Below the pieces are notes generated by a model that searched no databases, was not told where the DNA came from, and saw only the letters and a list, made by a program, of their open reading frames with translations. A program made the translations under genes and the position numbers. Of a stretch of DNA of 64,000 nt, positions 1-12,209 are shown piece after piece. Position 1 is the stretch's first letter, and the number at the start of each line of letters is the position of its first letter. The stretch lies in NCBI GenBank assembly GCA_035235625.1, contig CP141144.1, positions 32,734,014 to 32,798,013 on the forward strand. The letters run 5' to 3'. This DNA comes from Saururus chinensis. Its lineage: Eukaryota; Streptophyta; Magnoliopsida; Piperales; Saururaceae.

Positions 1-1489
1 GTTAATTTTGATGATTAAAACAATGTCTAAACTTCATGTATGTTTTAGTCTTAGTAATCTAACAAGATTTAGTTGTATTCAAGTTAAATTTGGAATTGAT
101 TGACTTGAAACATAAGAGTAGACATGTTCTTATCGTTCAAGGTTGAAGAATAAGCTGAATGTCAAAGGTAAAAGGGTTTATTTAAACAACTCGCATACAA
201 ATTCACTTCAATTTTCTTAGAATGAGTAAATTGAGTGAATCTAGATGTTTTAAACTAAATTAAGCTAAATTAAAATTTTTTACTATGCATCGATCGATCA
301 ACACATAAATGAGATTGTGTAAAATTTGACCAAGAGTATATCGATCAATCACTCTTGTCATAGATCGATCACTTGGAGAGTCATATCATAAGTACAATAG
401 TGAACGATCAATTGGTGTGTCAAATGATTGATCAATGTATGTGTTACTTACCTAGTTTAAGCTATTCTGGAAGAGAATTTATTACTAATTGATATATAAC
501 TCATAAACTGACTAAATTGACTATATAAGGGCCAGGTAATCAAGAAATTGAAGTGAGAAAAACCTACAAATTGAGAGAGAAAAGTTGATACATTTTCCGT
601 CCATAGTTTCCACAAGAGATCATCATTGTTCTTCATGTTAATGGTGATTCCTTTAGTGACATACAATTGTAAACTTTCTTTCACACACAAATACCTTAGA
701 GTAGGTGCAACAAACTTGAATGGAGGATTAAAGAATAAAGGCTAAAGTCATATACATGAGGATCTTGATTGAAGAAGTTACAAGTAGACAAAACAAAGCA
801 AGTAGATGAAGATCTTCAAGGCTTTAGTAAAAAGAATCAATCTAAAGAATGGGCGTTTGGGATAGAATCTTCATAAAAATTAGTTGTTTGATTATGTCGA
901 TGTTAAGTCTTGCTTGCAAGTGCATGTATTTAATTGGTGGTCAGCTGTCTATGTTTTTGACCCTCGTTCTGTTATTCCATATAAAAAAGTATGTGTTTAC
1001 TTGTGTCCATTGAATGTTGATGGTTTTGTTAATGATGAGCATGATTATGAATGCTTGGACATTAGGTTTTATTATTTTTAGTACATAATTAAAGTTCTTG
1101 AACATGGAGGCTAGAACTCTTAATTGTCTACGTGATAAATTAATAAGGTTAGCAGGAATCTTGTGATCGACTAGGCCATCTAGATGGATATTAAACACTC
1201 AAGTAGTGGTTTAGGATTTTTTAATTGAAAATTGCTTTTGAATCATGCTATCCATCATGTTTTGCATGATGGCGTGTGTCAATCTTGCTTAAATTCCTAG
1301 ATATATCTTTGCTTGTGTTAGGGTTTGATCTCATAATTTTTGCTTGATATATTTGTTTTTTATTATGAATTATGTGTAAAACTTGCTGATTTGTGTGCCC
1401 TAAGATGTAATTTTGCTTACTCGTAAAATTATCTTTGCATTGTGTGCTTAAAGTTAGTTGCTTGCGTGTTTTTACTTCGTTTAATCTTA
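1..1489 (+). repeat. Family C 5' flank / probable LTR (copia-like)
   Basis: This is the non-coding stretch upstream of the gag at 1490. I assign it to family C because 60-180 matches the reverse complement of about 37.84-38.0 kb, where another C copy lies inverted; the shared core surrounds the word gtagacatgttctta. It holds several words built on gatcgatc (about 286-440). No convincing primer-binding site was found and the left edge lies outside the window, so calling it an LTR is inference. Short ORFs at 457-690, 884-1081, 941-1198 and 1248-1553 show no family motif and I treat them as chance. Confidence 0.5.
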
Positions 1490-2865
1490 ATGGATGCTTC
1501 AAATAATGCAATGGCTCAACATGGGGACTTAGGAAATCCCATGAATTGTCCACCTTTCTTAATGGTTAAATTTTTTTTTTTTGAAGAATAGCATGATAGA
1601 CTTTATTCAAGCTCTTTATGGCAATGCTTAGAAAACTGTGATTAAAAGTTGCAATCCTCCAATGTACAAAGAAAATGAAGGAAATTCAATCCTAAAATGT
1701 GAGGGTGAATGGGATGAGAATGTGACTAAACTTGAAAATCAAAATAGTAAAACCCTTTGTGCATTATTCAATGCCATAGGAAATTCTCAAAATAAGTTAA
1801 TCTCTAGGTATAATTTGGCTAAATTAGCATGGGAGAAACTTGATAAATACAATGAGGGAACCAAAGTTGTGAAGGAGTCATGGTTAGAAATGCTCACACT
1901 AGAGTTCAAGAACATGATAATGAGTTAAGAATACACAATTTCTAAACATTATGCTAAAATATCAAACCTTGTTAATATATGCGATCAACTAGAACATCTA
2001 GTATCAGATTACATCATTATCAGTAAAATCTTAAGGTCTTTGTCTTCTAAATTTAAAATTAATGTGGTTGTAATTAATGAATCAAATTAAATTAACACCA
2101 TCGATATTGAGGAACTCGTAGGAAACTTTAAAACCTTTGAAATGGATACAAGAGGAATCTTATTATATGAAAAAGTAATTCTTTATAAAATAAAAAGTAT
2201 AACAATCTACCCTATGAACAACTAAGAAGTCTTCCAAGACATCTAAAACATTGAATACCTAAGAAGATTCAGAAGAAAGTGAGCATAAAGATGAGCAAAT
2301 TATCTTTTTGACAAACAATATGAGGAAAATTTTGAAAACTCCAAAACTTTAGCTTTGGGTTAAGGATAAAATTTTAGGGAAGAGACAAGGAGAAAGAAGA
2401 GATGAGAGAAAAATAAATAAGATAGAAAGAACACAAAGTTTTTTGAATGTGGTAAGTTAGGTTATTTTGTTGTTGATTGTCCTAGCAGTAATTCTAACAA
2501 TTCAAAAAATAATTGTCTCTTCTGAAGAAAAATAATTGTACAACTGTATTGGCTTCCATGCAAATGTGATGGAAGATAGGTCTATTGAAGAGTCTCATGA
2601 GTCCACTTGTCTTGAAGAGAACTCAAATTTGAATTAGATTTAGATAAGTATCAAGGGTTCCTCCAACAACTTCTAGTTTTGTCTAGAAAGACTGAGTACC
2701 TTCAGATAGAGATGAAAAATAAAGATGATGAGTTAGTGTTATCCTCTCAATAGTCAAATAGGTTCATGGACTTAAACATTAAGCTTGGGAGGATGGCTAA
2801 TGGCATTAAGAATGACCATGAACAAGTTAGAGAGAGAACTCTAGATCTCTCAATATAGAACTTAT
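1490..2865 (+). pseudogene. Copia-like gag pseudogene (UBN2 + CCHC + coiled coil), 5' part
   Basis: This is a decayed structural (capsid) gene of family C. The likely start is the ATG at 1490, followed by a run containing NPMNCPPF, the usual opening of copia gag (NRPPLF-type). A frameshift near the poly-T at 1570 leads into an open stretch from 1638 to 1928. That stretch has the UBN2 / gag-polypeptide signature: AWEKLDKYNEGTKVVKESW, then MLTLEF, then after a stop SKILRSLSSKFK and ELVGNFKTFEM. At about 2430-2480 lies a zinc knuckle (FFECGKLGYFVVDC) whose first Cys is Phe. A Lys/Glu-rich coiled-coil-like tail runs to 2865. Family A element 1 then interrupts it, and the gene resumes at 12523. 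No pol is visible. The fold assignment is firm from the pattern; its activity is dead. Confidence 0.75.
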
Positions 2866-3108
2866 TGATGTGCCCGATGCAAGCACGATTGGTACCTTGG
2901 ACATTCACGCAGGGAAAGGGGAGGAAGAAGGAAGAAAGGGGAGAGATATCTGAATAGTTAAATTGCATAAACTAGACCAAGGGAGGGGACGACCCTCTTA
3001 TGGGGAGTCACGCCCTCCTACTTGGGAAATGTGCAGCTAGTGGGCCCGGTTACCCAATGGACCACTAGCGCTCCTAACACAATTAAATAATCAAATACAC
3101 AGGTAAAT

Positions 3109-6100
3109 TGTAAGATCCCTTATCATAAAACCGGTTTGAATTCATTTTGTTGAAATGCTTTTTGTGATTTAATATTAATTTTGATCAGTTCGGGACAATT
3201 TTGTTAATTTGAGTATTTCTAAAGGTTTTAATCAAAACCAATTTCACATTTACGAGTTGTAAGTAGTTTTTAGTCAATTCTGAATTTTTGGAATTTTTTT
3301 GATTTTTCACTAATTTTCCAAAAATTAGGGTTTGGCGGGACCCCTTGTGGGCCCCATAGTTGAAATTAAGATTTTTAGACTAAAATGGCCTAGACATCAA
3401 TTTAAGCTCATACAAAAATTTTTAGAATTTTCTCATGTTTAATTAGTGCTCAAATTTGTAAAATACTCATATTTAGCCCAAAATTCTAATTACACCCCAT
3501 TAATTCATTACGCGCCCAAAGCTTACTATAAAAGGAAAAGGGCTGAGCAATTTTCATTTTGAGAATAGGCTGAGATGAGGTGGTTAGGGCCTAGTTCACC
3601 AATTAGGCCCGGATTAGAGGAGATTAAGGTATGTTATTCCTTAATTAAGCTTAAACCCTAGATTTTCTTCTAATCCTTTTTTAATCCAACATTTCCCCTT
3701 TGATTTGATTCGATTTGAAGCATCAAAGTCACTGATTTACTCCCTTACTTCAAACCCTACTTATCAAAATTTATTTTTTATGCTTAACAAACCCTAGATC
3801 TAAGATTTTATCAAAGTTTTCAATGTTAAATCGATTTTTGATGGAGTTTAACATAGACACTATGTTTTTGGAAGGTTTCCAAGAAGGGTGAAGGTCAAAT
3901 CTGAACCTAAACAAGTGACAGGCAATGGGTCTTCAAATCTCAGTTTTCTTATGGTAAAATCTTGATTTTTATGGTTTATTTGGAATTAATTTGTTTGATT
4001 TAGTGCTTTCATGGTGGGATTAGTAAATATTAATTTTTTGATCCGATTTCTTAAGGCTTTGTTTTAGAATGTTATAGATTAGTGTTCTAGAAGGTGTCAT
4101 GAGTTTTTGAGATTTGAAGGTGTTGTTATGGTGTTTCGGTTTTGAAATTCGAAATGAAGAAGGTCAAAACTACGGTGTTGGCATTAGAACGGCCTACCAA
4201 GGCATTAGAATGACAACATTACATTTTGGACTAATTTGCAATATAGCTGATCGAACGGCCCTGCATGGAGTTTGAACGGCTACAGGCAGTTTTTGCTATT
4301 TTTGAAACTTATGCACATTTCAATGTTTTACTCCAATTGATGATTCTAATGGTTATGAGAGGTGTTATATAATGATATTAGGCTACTGGAGGTGTACAAT
4401 TGATGATGAAAAATTTATGGAATGTGTTTAAGTATAGTCCGTGGCATGATATTATGTTGATAGATATGCATATTGATATTGAAGTACCTTGAACTTATGC
4501 ATGTTGGCAATTCTTGTGATTGGAATATATTTCCAGCAGGGATGTTATGAGAAAAATGGTGGGATGAGTTATCCTATAATGAGTATGATTTATGGGTGAT
4601 GGATGTGCTCATGTCGTAGCTTAATGTGTGGAAAAATCATGGTTGTGGATGAGAATGTTCAATTTCACATGGATAGAATTAAGCTTTGTGGTGGATTTTG
4701 CTTGTGATTTCAGTTAGAATTTATTATTTTGAATGGGTTAAGCATGCATAGGTTGCCTTATGAGTTTATATCAAAGCATTGATTGTATGCTTAGGATATG
4801 CATGAAGACACACGTATGGGGAATCTACTATGACATTGTAGTTAATTATGAGTTGATTATGATGCATGAGGGGACTGATTAGGACCACGTTTCATGTGTT
4901 GGAAATCCACGTAGACCTTGCTCACGGATGTATCATGATATCATGCATCAGACTTCATGAATGAGGTTTTACCATTGCTTAATCGGAATTGATCGGTTGT
5001 ATGCAATAATTGAGATTGTGTGCTGGATTAATCGCTTGGTGAATTAATCAAAACTTGGTTGGTCCGAAAGGACATATTTTCGATTTGAGTTCCTATGTGG
5101 AACATGGACACTCCCCGGGTTGAGTCTAGTTAAATGGAGTTATGTAGGGACGAGTTGTGTACTTGTCTTACAGATTGAGATTATTATGATTATCTGGACC
5201 CTAAGAATCCAGCTGGTTTGTCTGAGTACACCGGCTTACCAGGTATTGTTGCTTGGGACTTTAGTCTTGACAAGCAGGGTTGCCCGAGAGTTTAGACTTG
5301 ATGGGCAGGAGTTGCTCGAAGGCACTGGCTTGAGGAGCAAGAGTTGCTCCAAGGCGTTGGCCTTGAGGAGCAGGAGTTGCTCGAAGGCTTTGACCATGAG
5401 GAGCATGTCTATTTGATAAGTGTTTGCTCGAGGGCTCTGGCCTTGAAGAGCAGGTTTATTCTCTATGTGTATGGACTTGCATGTTAGACTAATGTGTGTG
5501 TGACACTTATACATGCATGATGAATGAGAATGTTGATGCATGATCTGGAATGTATGTTAAAGATACATCTCATGTAGGTTTATATGATGTTGATGCATGA
5601 TCTAAAATATATGTTAGAGAAACATCTCATGTTTATATGATGTTGATGCATGATCGGAAATGTATGTTAGAGATACATATTATGCATGTTTATGTGGTAT
5701 GAATGCATGATCATGGATGGTGTGATTAAGACACTATTATGTAGGTTTATGTGATATGATTGTAAGATCAGAAAGTGGTATAGCATGTTAATCTTAGATT
5801 TGATTTGCTTCATTGTCATACCATTGTGTTTTCTGGTGATTATAGTTATATTCAAAACCATTATTGAGTTTTTATACTCACCCCACTTTCTTGTTTTGTT
5901 TTGGGGCAGCGTAGCACGACACGCAGACAGACAGGATCCTCTATATGAGAAAAGGTCGGAGAGAGCTTGAGAGTAGTCGTGGAGGCTCCTAGTTTTGCAT
6001 GTCTCTTCGTTTATCTTATGTTGATGTTAGGATCTTGTGGAATGATCCTTATTTTAGATTTGTGATATACTATGTCTTTAGTTTCGTTTTAGACCTTGTT

Positions 6101-6347
6101 TGGAGCCAAATGTGTGGCTATGAATTATTAGTATGTGGGTTTGAGATTATGGTTGAATTAGAGTTTAACTCTTTGGTTCTACCTATTTACAGAGCTCAAA
6201 GTAGTGCGTAAACTCCGTAAATTAGATTGCCTGTAGTTGGGGCACAAGTCTTCCGCTATCTTTCCTTAATCGTTTCCATCGCCCCCGTGCATTGGTCTGG
6301 CCCTTGGACGGGGTTCGGCTTGGGTCGGGCAGTGCCGGGGCGTGACA
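3109..6347 (+). mobile_element. Family B solo LTR inserted in the 3' LTR of A element 1
   Basis: This is a 3239-bp LTR beginning TGTAAGATCC and ending GCGTGACA, with no internal region. It has a TSD: TAAAT at 3104-3108 against CAAAT at 6348-6352. The uninterrupted A LTR at 12.43 kb reads GCAAATACTAA across the same site, showing that CAAAT was the original target. It matches the reverse complement of the B LTRs at 12915-18609 and 26641-35066. A solo LTR is the product of recombination between the two LTRs of one element. Short ORFs inside (5120-5416, 5236-5541, 5785-5970, 5999-6211) have no family motif. Confidence 0.9.
3537..3543 (+). promoter_or_regulatory. TATA box of the B solo LTR
   Basis: TATAAAA lies about 430 bp into the LTR, followed by purine-rich then T-rich sequence. 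The same element is present in the B LTR at 18172-18178 in the opposite orientation, which fixes the LTR orientation. At the other B LTR (about 34.63 kb) the box is mutated to TATCG. Confidence 0.55.
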
Positions 6348-6460
6348 CAAATACTAACCGAATACAAATGAAAATAGTCTAGTGTGCTAAAATAAAGAGA
6401 AAAGAAGAGTCGGATAAACGTGCACAACACTCCACCATGCTTCCGCTATTCACCTTGTCC

Positions 6461-6931
6461 TCAAGGCGACCAAACTGGGTTATGAGGCATGAACTCATCC
6501 TCGGGCATCCGTATAGAATCCTCAAGCGGCAGCCCCTTCCAAAAAATCAAAACCTCTGTAATAATGCGACCAGAGTTACGAACCCAACGCTTCTCAAGCA
6601 CTAAAGCAGGAACAGGGTAGGACGGCGGAACCGAGCCCATCAAGGGGGGTGGAGGAACCCCCTCAGCCAAGGATTTGTCACCTACAAAGTGGCGCGGGTG
6701 TGATACATGAAAGACAGGGTGAACTAAGGAGACCGGAGGCAAGGCAAGGCAGTAAGCCATTGGACCAATATGCTCCTCGATAGCATAGGGACCATGGAAA
6801 TGAGGGGCGAGCTTGGAATACTCTGGCTCAAACAAGGATGTTTGGCGATGAGGCAGAACCGACACATAAACCAAGTCACCCAATGCAAATTCTTGATCTC
6901 GTGTACGGATCATACAGTCCACCTTAGCCAC
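6461..6931 (-). pseudogene. Integrase C-terminus and chromodomain-like tail, A element 1
   Basis: This is a 156-residue open stretch, the best preserved of this element. It begins in the GPY/F region (FALGDLVYVSVLPHRQTS, then HFHGPYAIEEHIG) and continues through HPVFHVSHPRHFVGD, as in chromovirus integrases. The last 50 residues (VLEKRWVRN, then VLIFWKGLPLEDS) match the chromodomain pattern of Ty3/gypsy chromoviruses, which tethers integrase to chromatin. It stops 32 bp before the 3' LTR. Upstream the reading frame is broken. It is a fragment, not an independent gene. Confidence 0.8.
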
Positions 6932-7748
6932 AGATGAACGATGAGGTAATACGATAACACAGTCGGTGGTGGGCAGCCATACAACACCTCAAAAGGTGAA
7001 GCTAGCTCGGGTATGATAGGCAGTATTATAGGACCACTCAGCCCATGGAAGAAGTTGTAGCCATCTGCAGGGCTGCGTCATAGTAAAGCATTGAAGATAC
7101 TGCTCCAAACAACAATTAACCACCTCTATCTGACCGTCCGTCTAAGGGTGATAAGTACTGCTCATATGAAGAGAAGTAGCCTATAAAGTGAAGAACTCCT
7201 ACCAAAACTGAAAAATGAATATCCGATCACGATTAGAAACAATAGTACGGGCATACCATGGAGTTGGGCCACCTCCCGAACATAAAGCTTAGTCACTATC
7301 TTGGTGGTGAAGGGATGTCCCGGTGCACAAAAATGAGCATACTTGGATAGCCAGTCCACCACAACCATAATCACTAACTTACCTTGCACCACAGGCAAGG
7401 CCTCCTCAATGTCCATCGAAACTTCCTCCCATGCCTTATCTGGAATAGGCAAGGGCTGCAACAAACCGGAGGTAGAAGTCGTGGCGGCCTTAGCCCTTAG
7501 ACAAACATCACAAGCGGCCACATACTCTTGGACAGCCCGGCGAATACCCTACCACAGGAAGCTCTGGCTAACCCGCTTATAGGGCAGAAAGCCCCTTCAT
7601 GACCAGCCACGGAAGAGTCATGGAAGTGGGACATGATGCGACGGCAAAGGTCAGCTACATTGGGTACCCACGGTGGTCCTTCCAAAAGAGAAGGGCATCC
7701 CGCCCACAAAGAAGGGCTAGGAAGTAGGGTCGGTCTGAAGGATTGCAA
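6932..7748 (-). pseudogene. Integrase core pseudogene, A element 1
   Basis: This is the DNA-joining enzyme of A element 1, now broken. The zinc-binding HHCC region is readable as HFHDSSVAGHEG and later CDVCLRAK across two frames. The catalytic core starts at EEVSMDIEEALP (first acidic residue D of the DDE set) and VVDWLSKYAHF. The segment that should carry the second D is frameshifted near 7230, and the third (the E in GQTE) lies in stop-containing sequence down to about 6950. The intact equivalent order is seen at 27909-28797. Confidence 0.75.
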
Positions 7749-8198
7749 TCACAGCCTGTGTCAAAGAATCATCAAGATAGGCCTGTCGTAACTCATCAAT
7801 GAATGGACAAGATAAAGTGGAGAAAGCCAAGAAAGAGCCCGAGCAAGGGCTGCGAGAGAGAGTGTCGGCCATGATGTTCTCCGACCCTTTCTTGTACACA
7901 ACCTCGTAGTCATAGCCAAGTAACTTGCTGACCCACCGCTGCTAAGACTGAGTGGACACCCTCTGTTCCAAGAAATATTTTAGGTGTTGGTGGTCAGTGT
8001 GAATCAGGAACTGGCGGCCAAGTAAGTAAGGCCGCCACTTGTCGACCACGAGGACGATAGCCAACATCTCTTTCTCATACACGGACAGGGATAGAGAGCG
8101 GCCAGCCAAGGCCTTACTAAAGTAGGCGATAGATGCTCGTCTTGCAAAAGAACTGCCCCGAGGCTCGTCTCTGAAGCATCCATCTCCACCACGAAAGG
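7717..8198 (-). pseudogene. RNase H pseudogene, A element 1
   Basis: This follows the RT directly. [17 protein letters not shown] (about 8180-8130) is the first catalytic Asp region of Ty3/gypsy RNase H. NIMADTLSRSP near 7870 is the conserved ADALSR end of the domain. Between them frames change several times. The domain removes the RNA template during reverse transcription. It is decayed. Confidence 0.75.
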
Positions 8199-9140
8199 TC
8201 AGAGCAGAACTGGGGCTGAGGCCATAGCCCGCTTAAGCTCCTTAATTGCCGCTTGGGCATTTGCGTTACAAGCAAAAGCCCCCTTCTTGAGCAGCTCTAT
8301 AAGGGGACACGCCAACTCTCCATACTGATAGATGAACTGCTGATAATAACTTGTAAGGCCTAGAAAACCTCTGAGTGCCCGAATGCAGGTGAGTGGCGGC
8401 AAAGAGAGCATGGCGGCCACCTTGGCCGGGTTAGTGGCAACGCCACTCCTGGAAATAATATGACCCAAGTAATCAACCTGCGGGCTGCCAAAGGAACACT
8501 TTGAACGCTTTAGGAATAAGGAGTTATCTCGCAAAATAGAGAAAACTGACCTGACATGCTTCAAGTACTTTGCCCATGACTTGTTGTACACCAAAATGTC
8601 ATCAAAGAAAACCAATATATAGCGGTATAGGAACGACCTATATAGATAGTTCATGAGGCACTGGAATGTGGAGGGGGCATTGGTAAGCCTAAATGGCATG
8701 ACGAGGAACTCAAAATGGCCATCATGAGTCCGGAAGGCTATTTTGTGCACATCGGCTGGCTGCACCTGAACCTGATGGTAACCCGAACAAAGGTCAAATT
8801 TATTGAAGACCATGGCACTCGTCAGCTCATCCAACAACTCCTCAATCACCTATATGGGATATTTGCCTTTGACAGTGATTTCATTCAAAGCATGGTAGTC
8901 GATACAGAACCACCATGTACCATCTTTCTTTCGAACTAGCAACACCAAAGATGAGTAGGAACTCGTGCTAGGGTGGATGATCCCTGATTGGAGCATATCA
9001 GCCACGAGATGCTCAATCTCTGATTTATGTATATGAGGGTAACGATTTGGGCAGACATTGCCTAGGGCTACTCCAAGGATGATGGGAATCTGGTGGTCAT
9101 GAGGCCGGACGGGAGGGAGACCTTGCGGCTCAGCAAACAA
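8199..9140 (-). pseudogene. Reverse transcriptase pseudogene, A element 1
   Basis: Two adjacent frames (9140-8850 and 8849-8199) cover an almost complete gypsy RT. They read in order: [66 protein letters not shown], the catalytic ILVFFDDILVY, then SKCSFG and YLGHIIS. The FFDD box keeps both catalytic aspartates. The frame join at 8850 is a small lesion. The RT copies the element RNA into DNA in cytoplasmic particles. At about 310 residues the length is normal for the domain. Confidence 0.85.
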
Positions 9141-9362
9141 GTCCTAATGGGCTGCTAACAACTCCTAGAGATCTGGAGGCATCTCATCCAGAGTCACCTT
9201 GATTGTGGCACACTTCTGCAAGAGGAGCCCTTGGGGGGAGAACCGAAAGAAAGAGCTCGAAGACTGGGTGGAGAGGAGGGTGCCCGGCCTGGAGCCTTCA
9301 ATCCGAACCCGCTGCCCCTGAAGCACAAAGTCCATCACCATGTCTCTAATGTTCCAAATAAC

Positions 9363-9650
9363 ATCCCCAAGCTCCTAAAGCCACTGCACTCCTAGCACCA
9401 CATTCGTCCCCTTCGTAGGCAGCAAGAAGAGGTCGGTGACAAATGTATGGCCTTGAATAGAGAGTGTAACTTGAGAACACACCCCGGTGCTCTTGAGGTG
9501 TTTTCCCTCGCCAATCAGTACGTCAAATGGCTTCGAATCGGAGACAAAACAGCCTAGCTGATGGGCTACCTTGTCGTTAATCAAGTTATGGGTAGACCCG
9601 CTGTTGATCAGAATAGCCACTTGGTGTCACCTGAGGTAGCCCTGGACTCG
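9363..9650 (-). pseudogene. Retropepsin (protease) pseudogene, A element 1
   Basis: An 81-residue open run carries the aspartic-protease pattern: AILINSGSTHNLIND, then LLPTKGTNVVLGVQWL, the hydrophobic ILG-type motif. The catalytic triplet should be DSG and reads NSG here, consistent with a G-to-A change, so the enzyme would be dead even in frame. Its normal role is to cut the gag-pol polyprotein. Confidence 0.82.
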
Positions 9651-10688
9651 CATTGTGAGTGGAGTGAATGCCCCGTGAAAGCATGGACCGAAATTTCAAG
9701 CAGCACGTCATCAGGGAAAGCAAGTCAGCCCTGCCTGCCTCCTCTCCTTCATCATCCACCTCCTCCACGAGAAGGCTGCCCTTGGCCGAACAATGGTGCT
9801 CCAGAAAGAACTTCTCATCGCAGCAAAACATAGCCCCTTAGACCGGCATTCCTCTATCTGGGCAGGAGTGAGGCGACGAACAATTTGTCTTTCCTGAGTG
9901 GGCTGCTGGCTAGAGCGTTCAGCTCCCAAGCTACTAGTTGGCGTGGCTAGGGGACTGGCACTAGAAGTAGGCCAAGGCAAAGGCCCAAACTGCCCCCTTT
10001 GCGCTGCCTAACCAGCTTCTCCTCCTTGATGCGAGCATGGCAAATGATGTCCCTCATGCTGACACAGGGAAAGTGGCACATCTCCTCAGAAATCTCAGGC
10101 TTCAGGCCTTGCTTAAGCAAGTCCACCAAGGTGGCCACCAGCCAGTCAGGGAGGCAGTTGGCCACCTTCATGAACTCCGTGTAATAGGCGTGAACAGTGG
10201 TAGTTTGGCGCAGGGTGGAGAGCATCTCGTTGAAATCCTGAAACTCATTAGGTCATAACTGAATGCATAGCTCGTTTGAGAAGCGTCCCTATCAAGGTGG
10301 AAGGCTGCTATGCACAGTCGCTCAGCTTCGGAGTGCGTCCCTTCGTAGGTGAAAAACTTTTCTACCTTGTACAGCCATTCCATAAGGTCGTCATCCCCAT
10401 TGTAGCGTGGGAACTGTAGGTGGGCCAACCATGGTTCCGCCCCTCCTTGTGGTCCGCCACGGTGCCCCGGTACTCCTCCCATTCGTCCTCCATGTCCTGG
10501 AATAGGTTTCTAAGAGGCGGCATCATTGGGGCATTTTCCCGAACACCTGGTGTGTCTCACACATCCCAGGTCTGGCGCCTCCCATCCAATACCTGGTTGA
10601 CTGTGCCAAACCGCACCGGAATCCGAAAAACCCTTGGATCTATGTCTGTGGTGCCAGAAGGTTAGGGGCGTGCAGTTCGGGGGCCTGG

Positions 10689-11919
10689 TGTTGTTACGTC
10701 TGAAACATGACTATGAAGAAGTCAAATTCAGATTTATTTTACTTGCCAATTGTAGTAGACAAGGTCGATCCACAGGGAAAGCCTTGTGCAACAAAGAAAA
10801 TTGTTACGAAGAAATAGAGGAAGAAAAATTAAGAAAGAAAGAGTAGAAGAGTATTGAGGGAATAACAAGTTAAGAAATCATGATGAGAAAACACTAAGGC
10901 ATTAAAGATCATTGTAACATCTAATGATGTTCTTCATGTATCATGTTATCTCAGTTAGAATTGAATGAAGATTCTATCTAACTGGAAGATATGAACATTA
11001 AAATTAAAACTAAAGATAGAAAATGCTTTGGATAGATGAAGGATCAAAATAAATTGTCTCTTCAAGATTTCTATGTATCCAAATCACAAAAGATCAAGAA
11101 GGAGAGCCTTCAAGCATCTTATGTATCCAAATCACAAAGAAACAAGAAGAAGAACAATATTAAATAAACATCACTTCAAATAAACAATACTTACTTGAAA
11201 CCATTGATGAAACATGAATTGAACTCCATTAGATTGTTACAAATCACCTCTAGCCTTAGCTTGGGAGCTTAGAAAGCCATTACAATAAAACTAAAAACAA
11301 AATTACAAAATAAGAGAAGGAAATAGGAGAAGAGAGCTCCAAAGAGGAGAGAATGCCCCATCTATCACGTCCACCCCTCTATTTATAGGAAAAGAAAGGG
11401 TTGCTTCAAAGGGGAAAGTCAAATCATATCTCCAGATTTTATCCTGATTGATTGGACCCATATATCTTCGGAATTTGGAATTTCTTCCTGAAATAACACT
11501 TGTACCCACGGAAGTCTTCTTTCCATTTCCACCAGAATCATATCAATCCGAATTATACACAAAAAGATATGATCAAAATACTAAGGCTGTATCAATCTGT
11601 CCGAATCAACTTCTTTCATAATTTAATTCTATTCATACAAATCTCAAATCAAATGGGTCCACAAGGTTGTGTTCGACCATTCCATGCATGTTTAGACCAT
11701 TAGGAGCCCATTCTTGACTTTTAAATAGCTTTGTGTAATTGGGCTTAACTTCCTCTTCCAGTTGTATCTTGTTGAAGCCTGTTTAGACATGTAAACTCAA
11801 TTAAGGTCCAACTAACTTATTCAAAACATAAATAGCTCAAATCAGCAATGAATTAACACAAAATAGGATTGCAAATAGAAATTTAAAAATATTTTATTGA
11901 ACATTATTTCAGTGCATCA
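10689..11919 (-). mobile_element. Family E solo LTR inserted in A element 1 gag
   Basis: This is 1231 bp, reading TGTTGTTACGTC to CAGTGCATCA on the plus strand. A perfect 5-bp TSD CCTGG lies at 10684-10688 and 11920-11924. It is the reverse complement of the E LTR at 60465-61824. Orientation is set by the TATA box below. There is no internal region, so it is a solo LTR. It contains no recognisable gene; the ORFs at 11303-11509 and 11500-11703 are shadows. Confidence 0.9.
11381..11387 (-). promoter_or_regulatory. TATA box of the E solo LTR
   Basis: TATAAAT on the minus strand, in the context CCTATAAATAGAGGGGTG. The same box with similar flanks is in the other E LTR at 61130-61138. Confidence 0.5.
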
Positions 11920-12196
11920 CCTGGGACGGACGCCCCTTTTCTATGAAAGTAGTTGGCTGCCTGGGCAAAAGAGGTGATGCGTGCTTTGCCTAAAGCTGCA
12001 TAACCACGATGCTTAGTATGCCCACCTTGGCCACACCCATGCTCAAGGATTTCAGTTCCGCCAGGATCTGTGCCAAAGTAGGTTCACCCTGGAACAGTCT
12101 TTGGACTGTCCGATGAGGCGAGCGCCTCCTTCTCTGGGAGGACTTCTGGGGTTGCAGTAGCTTGCTTGCCTTGTGCCATGGCCGGGGATCATAAAA

Positions 12197-12209
12197 GCTC
12201 CGATACCAA
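12197..12209 (-). other. Primer-binding site, A element 1
   Basis: On the minus strand TTGGTATCGGAGC directly follows the 5' LTR. It matches the plant initiator tRNA-Met binding site TGGTATCAGAGC with one change, and is identical to the site of the other A element at 31566-31578. Confidence 0.85.

Larger units (their letters stand above)
2866..6429 (-). repeat. 3' LTR of family A element 1 (split by B solo LTR)
   Basis: Bases 2866-3108 and 6353-6429 together match the 5' LTR at 12210-12517 almost end to end; the left copy has about 12 extra bases near 6360. Plus-strand ends are TGATGTGCCC and GTGCACAACA. The two LTRs differ clearly more than those of the second A element at 26940-31907, so this insertion is older. 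Confidence 0.88.
9690..12179 (-). pseudogene. Gag pseudogene, A element 1 (split by E solo LTR)
   Basis: The start is the ATG at 12179 (MAQGKQATATPEV), 18 bp after the primer-binding site; the family's second copy starts at the matching place (31548). The gene is interrupted by 10689-11919 and resumes with the retrotransposon gag core: LQFPRYNGDDDLMEWLYKVE, then LRQTTTVHAYYTEFMK and LKPEISEEMCHFP. Near 9830-9785 a knuckle reads CFCCDEKFFLEHHC, the CX2CX7HXC form of this lineage. There are several frameshifts and stops. It formed the virus-like particle shell. Confidence 0.8.

Noticed and set aside
884..1198. Short opposing ORFs upstream of the C gag
   Set aside because: They sit in non-coding flank, overlap on opposite strands, and lack any family pattern.
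5120..5541. Overlapping + and - ORFs with a Lys/Ser or Leu/Glu repeat (RSKSCSKAL / EQLLLLKA)
   Set aside because: They come from a short GC-rich imperfect repeat (gctcgaaggc..gaggagcagg) inside the B solo LTR; the other B LTRs do not keep the frame.
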